Shown here piece after piece: positions 60,501 to 64,000 of a stretch of DNA of 64,000 nucleotides. The stretch covers positions 3,454,671-3,518,670 of the forward strand of contig SSBO01000008.1 in the NCBI GenBank assembly GCA_005281725.1, given 5' to 3'. A model generated the notes under the pieces. It was not told where the DNA came from. It did no database searches and saw only the letters and a list, made by a program, of their open reading frames with translations. Position numbers and translations under genes: made by a program. Each line of letters starts with the position of its first letter. Positions within the stretch are counted from its first letter, which is position 1. The stretch is from Wuchereria bancrofti (Eukaryota > Nematoda > Chromadorea > Rhabditida > Onchocercidae).

Positions 60501-62038
60501 GGACGAAGAAAATAGACGTAATCATAGTCTTCCAATTGTTTCCGATTCTGCAGGGATCTCCCGACAGAGTAAGCTTTTGTTGAATAATTATGCTACAGAT
60601 TGTTTTTTATTGGAGAATTATCTTAGTGTATTTGCAGAAGAAAAGGAAATTGCTACAAAAACCGAGGAAGCAGCCATTGATATTTCTTTGGATCCAAGAC
60701 ATTTTCTTCAGATCGAGACGATGGCATTGCCACAAGTGTCGGCCGACTTTGTTGAAACTTTAGAAGATACTAATGGCATGTCCTTTGTCTTTGACTGACT
60801 TATTTTTATTACTGTTCAGTGTTTAGTGAGCGAGGAGACCGATAGAAATGAAAATAAATTTTACTCGCAGAATAATAGATTGTGGTTACAATGAAAATAA
60901 TAGATTATACTTGCGGTCACTAAATATTATTTATAGAGCAAGCAAAGGATCAGGAAGAAATTATAGCCAAAGCATTCGAAGATGTTGATGTTATTGGTGA
61001 TTTTGAAGCGGAAAAGGAAGCTGTGGAAGCAGCAGAGAACCCAAAAGACATCGATCTAACTCTTCATGGGTGGGGTTCATGGACGGGACCGGGAATAACC
61101 GATAAGAAAAAAGATAGGTGAGATTATGCTGCACCGTTCAAATATTACAGTTTTACAGTTATTTATCTCTTCGATATCACAGCATCTTGCATTTAATAAG
61201 TAAGTACAAATATAGCAAGTTTTAGATTTGTAATCGAAGTGCCAAAAAAGAAGAGGAAAGATGCTGGAAAAACAGGCTTAATTATATCAGAAACAGTGGA
61301 TCAGTCAATTGAAAAGATGCAGCTCAAATCGGTGAGGGCTTTTTTTCTTTTTTTTTTTTCTTAATTTACTTGAATAAGTATGAAAAATATTCATAATTTT
61401 CGATGATTTGTGTTGATTTTTCAACTGTAACAGTTTTCGGGTAAGTTAAAGAATAATAATTATATAATTATGATGGAAGCAAGAGTTGAGTAGCTAATGT
61501 TAGTGCACAAAGAAATGAGTTCTTAATAATCTTGATTAGCATTCCATCTTTAATTTACTAATCTTCGGGAAATATAATATGGTTCAGATAATGCAAATAA
61601 TCCAATTAGGTTTTTAAAATTTGTATGAATCTTATATAAATTATCTCTCGACTAGCATAGTATTTCTTTAGCAGTGTTGACTTTTTCTGTTTTCATTTAA
61701 TGCAAAATATAGTGACTAATAGTAATGCAGTTTTTGAATTTTGATAATAGATAATTAAGTGCTACTCTTTCAGGTACCATTTCCTTATACAACCGTTGAG
61801 GATTATGAAATTGTAGTACGACAGCCATTAGGGAAGGAATGGAATCCACAACGAATTCATATGAAACTTATTCAGCCACAGATTGTAACAAAAGTACGTA
61901 CATTTATGCTCAATTTCTCTTTCTTTTTTAAAAGAAAAAATACTTGTGTTTCACCTTTTGTTCTGTTTTCAGGCGGGTAGAATAATCAAACCACTGGATA
62001 AGAGTGTATTGGAAGATGAATCTGGTGATGAAAAATAA
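57503..62038 (+). CDS. UTP14, U3 snoRNP / small-subunit processome protein
   Basis: Exons: 57503-57657, 57832-57978, 58183-58306, 58550-58672, 58769-58863, 58999-59122, 59200-59415, 59493-59657, 59760-59990, 60156-60239, 60478-60568, 60638-60775, 60937-61117, 61226-61331, 61774-61893, 61973-62038; 721 residues (human UTP14A about 771). Family stretches: APIVKRNRLAEQLVFPL, MKRQKRKQLIREFEEMMVKN, LKHRNGGKGVQQLARYASKN, LHGWGSWTGPG, then VPFPYTTVEDYEIVVRQPLG, EWNPQR and GRIIKPLDKS at the end. Acidic and Lys-rich coiled segments separate them. UTP14 acts in the nucleolus in 18S rRNA processing and stimulates the helicase Dhr1/DHX37. Two junctions are less certain: the acceptor at 59759 (TTGAG) and the GC-type donor GCATGT at 60776, both chosen because only they keep the frame. 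Poly(A) signal AATAAA at 62069-62074. Confidence 0.94.
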
Positions 62039-62068
62039 ATATTTTGTTATTATTAGTAAATTTTCTCA

Positions 62069-62074
62069 AATAAA
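62069..62074 (+). terminator. AATAAA poly(A) signal of UTP14
   Basis: AATAAA 31 nt after the stop codon, the first such motif downstream. Confidence 0.6.
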
Positions 62075-63580
62075 TGCTCATTATCAATATTTTTGTTTAC
62101 CGCTTAATCTGATCAAATAAAAATAACAGGATCAGTGAATTAGGTGGGAAATAGACTGATTAAAATTTATTAAGAATAAATATTTTTCTGCACTCCCAAC
62201 ATTTCATCACTTCTCCTATCCATTTAATATTAAATTTTGCATAATCATGATATTTCTTTACAATAGATATCACATTATTTACCTATTCTCTCTGATTTAT
62301 ACCAGTAGTAAGGTAGAAAAACTGGATATAAGGGTCAAAAAATTTTCAGAATATTTGTCAAATTGGTTTTAGTACATCGCCGATCTTGAACAGTTCGTAG
62401 ATGCAAAAGTAACACATATTTCCTTTACAGAATATTTTTCCTGCAGCTTTTTTTTTTGTTTCACAAATATGAATTTGTTAATTTAAATGACAACATAAAA
62501 TAATAGATGGAATAATTTTAAAGTAAAAATTAATTGGAAGATTAAATAAAACACAATTTCATAGCTAATAAATCTATCTTTGAATTTATGCATTTGAAAA
62601 TGTTACATGCATTTATTTAAAGTACTAAACAATATTAGATCCTTTAACATTACTATAAAATGTTATATTTTGAAAAATTCAATTATCATATATGAAAGAT
62701 ATCTATCAATTTGATTAATAATTACTCATTTATAATAATTTCCATAAGTTATAGAAATTATTTCGAAATTGGAAAATAGAATGGAAATGGAATGAATATG
62801 CGTATTTGTTTAATCAGCTTTTAATTTTTTTTTTTTTTTACACTTTAAATAACCAGCAGAGAAATGAAATTAAATAGTGAGTGTATTACTGTTTTGCGAT
62901 TACCTACCATGAATAGTTTGCCACTAACAAATAAAATTAATTGTATTTAAATTCAATGAACCATAACTAGTATTATAGAGCTAGATGGAAAAATCAAATA
63001 ATTGATAGAGGGAGAGAGAGAGAGAGAGAGAGAGGGAGGGAGAGAGATAATTTTGGTATGTTTAAACATTTCAACGATAGCTACTAGGGTTTAATGTTTA
63101 TGTTATTACCATACATCCTCTATCCAACTATAACTTTTCATCACTTTATTGTCCATCCTTATTTAGAGATATACAACTTGTTAACATTAATATTTCTTAT
63201 TATTTCATAAAAATTTAATGAAATTTAATAATAATAATAATACTTCCAATTATGTTTAAGGAATAATTGATATAACTTTATGATAATTTTATGATTAGTT
63301 AAAATTTTCACTATAATACTCAAATATATGAATTTTTTTAATTCTCAGCAAAAAACAATTTTTAATTTGAACTTTGAATTTTTTTTTTCTTTTTTCTTTT
63401 TTCTTTTTGACTTAATATAGCATTTATCTTTCTTTGCTCATTTTCTGTATATATGTAAAGCATTTCTAATTAATTAACATATTGTCATTCTTATAAAGGT
63501 TAATGGCTGTAATACTACTCATTCGCATATTTATGAATCATTTCTAATTAACATATTGGCATTGTCTGTCATTTTAAGCT
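62075..63580. other. AT-rich spacer right of UTP14
   Basis: Non-coding, with a GA tract at 63007-63047 and A/T homopolymers. No gene was seen until the possible minus-strand exons near 63581. Confidence 0.5.
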
Positions 63581-63867
63581 TTATCCGAAATGAAGAAAAA
63601 TGATCATTGCTCTTCCTAACATTTCTTCCTGGTAGAGTAAATCTTGTTCAGAAGTGTCTATCAATCCGATATTGATCCATTTCAATCCTTTAAAAGGCAT
63701 CATTAAACATTTCTGCAATACATAAACATCGGTCAATTTATTTCATTTCTCTTTTGGAAAATGACTATTTTCCCACGACAATAGCGCTCATTACCCATTC
63801 TCATTTCATATATCTGTGAGAATTTACGCTTATCATTTCCTTCACGATTTTTCATCCTTTTAAGCAT
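63581..63867 (-). CDS. Possible minus-strand gene end (two exons), unrecognised
   Basis: Exon-like pieces at 63867-63766 (starts with ATG after TTTTTTTAGTT; basic, MLKRMKNREGNDKRKFSQIY) and 63712-63581 (after TATTGCAG; KCLMMPFKGLKWINIGLIDT then SEQDLLYQEEMLGRAMIIFL, stop TAA). The proposed donor GTCATT is weak. Codon choice looks more gene-like than the surroundings, and the acceptor is good. It could be a 77-residue protein, the tail of a gene starting right of the window, or a remnant. No family was recognised. Confidence 0.3.
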
Positions 63868-64000
63868 AACTAAAAAAAGAGTTAATGTGATAATAAAAAA
63901 AAGAAAAAGAACAAGTTATAATATTAGGAAACAGTTGAGGACGTGTCCTTCACTTATTATTTACGTCTATTATCACTTTTTTAGCGTAGATTCTCATCAA

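Overview
This window looks like nuclear DNA of a nematode, most likely a filarial or other spirurid worm. It is very AT-rich. Genes are cut into many short exons, and introns start with GTAAGT, GTTTGT or GTATGT and end in TTTTAG or TTTCAG. Several first coding exons have an intron-type 3' splice site 7-14 nt before the ATG, as expected for spliced-leader trans-splicing. All gene models were built by eye by joining exons with compatible phase and protein-family continuity; no alignment was run. The species is not determined.

Layout. 1-2134 (+): 3' part of a paraoxonase/MEC-6-type gene. 3353-11523 (-): a 17-exon klumpfuss-type four-C2H2-finger transcription factor, with a 36-bp minisatellite in the intron that splits its last finger. 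11.5-23.4 kb: an AT-rich gene-poor stretch with satellite-like repeats and one G-rich polypurine island. 23444-24896 (-): LZIC, with an apparent one-base defect at the exon 1 junction. 26300-29925 (+): a SPOP-like MATH/BTB adaptor. 30439-32780 (-): the TDP-43 orthologue. 33647-36279 (+): a C1orf43/NICE-3 homologue. 37183-39388 (-): a bestrophin. 40763-42125 (-): a divergent Ras-like GTPase with a CAAX end. 42-53 kb: a second gene-poor stretch holding repeats and the remains of a von Willebrand A domain on the minus strand. 53609-56895 (+): cytosolic prolyl-tRNA synthetase. 57503-62038 (+): UTP14 of the small-subunit processome. Two possible minus-strand exons lie at the right edge.

How the genes relate. 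There is no single pathway. pars-1 and UTP14 (translation and ribosome assembly) run in the same direction about 600 bp apart and could be co-transcribed. The SPOP-like gene and tdp-1 converge with apparently overlapping 3' ends. tdp-1 and the C1orf43 homologue diverge from a shared region of about 0.9 kb, and LZIC and the SPOP-like gene diverge from a less AT-rich region with CRE/ATF-like motifs. No viral, CRISPR or intact transposon sequence was recognised. I did not find an obviously new multi-gene system; the most notable items are the in-frame minisatellite intron, the vWA relic, the lesion in LZIC, and three GC-AG introns in three neighbouring genes.
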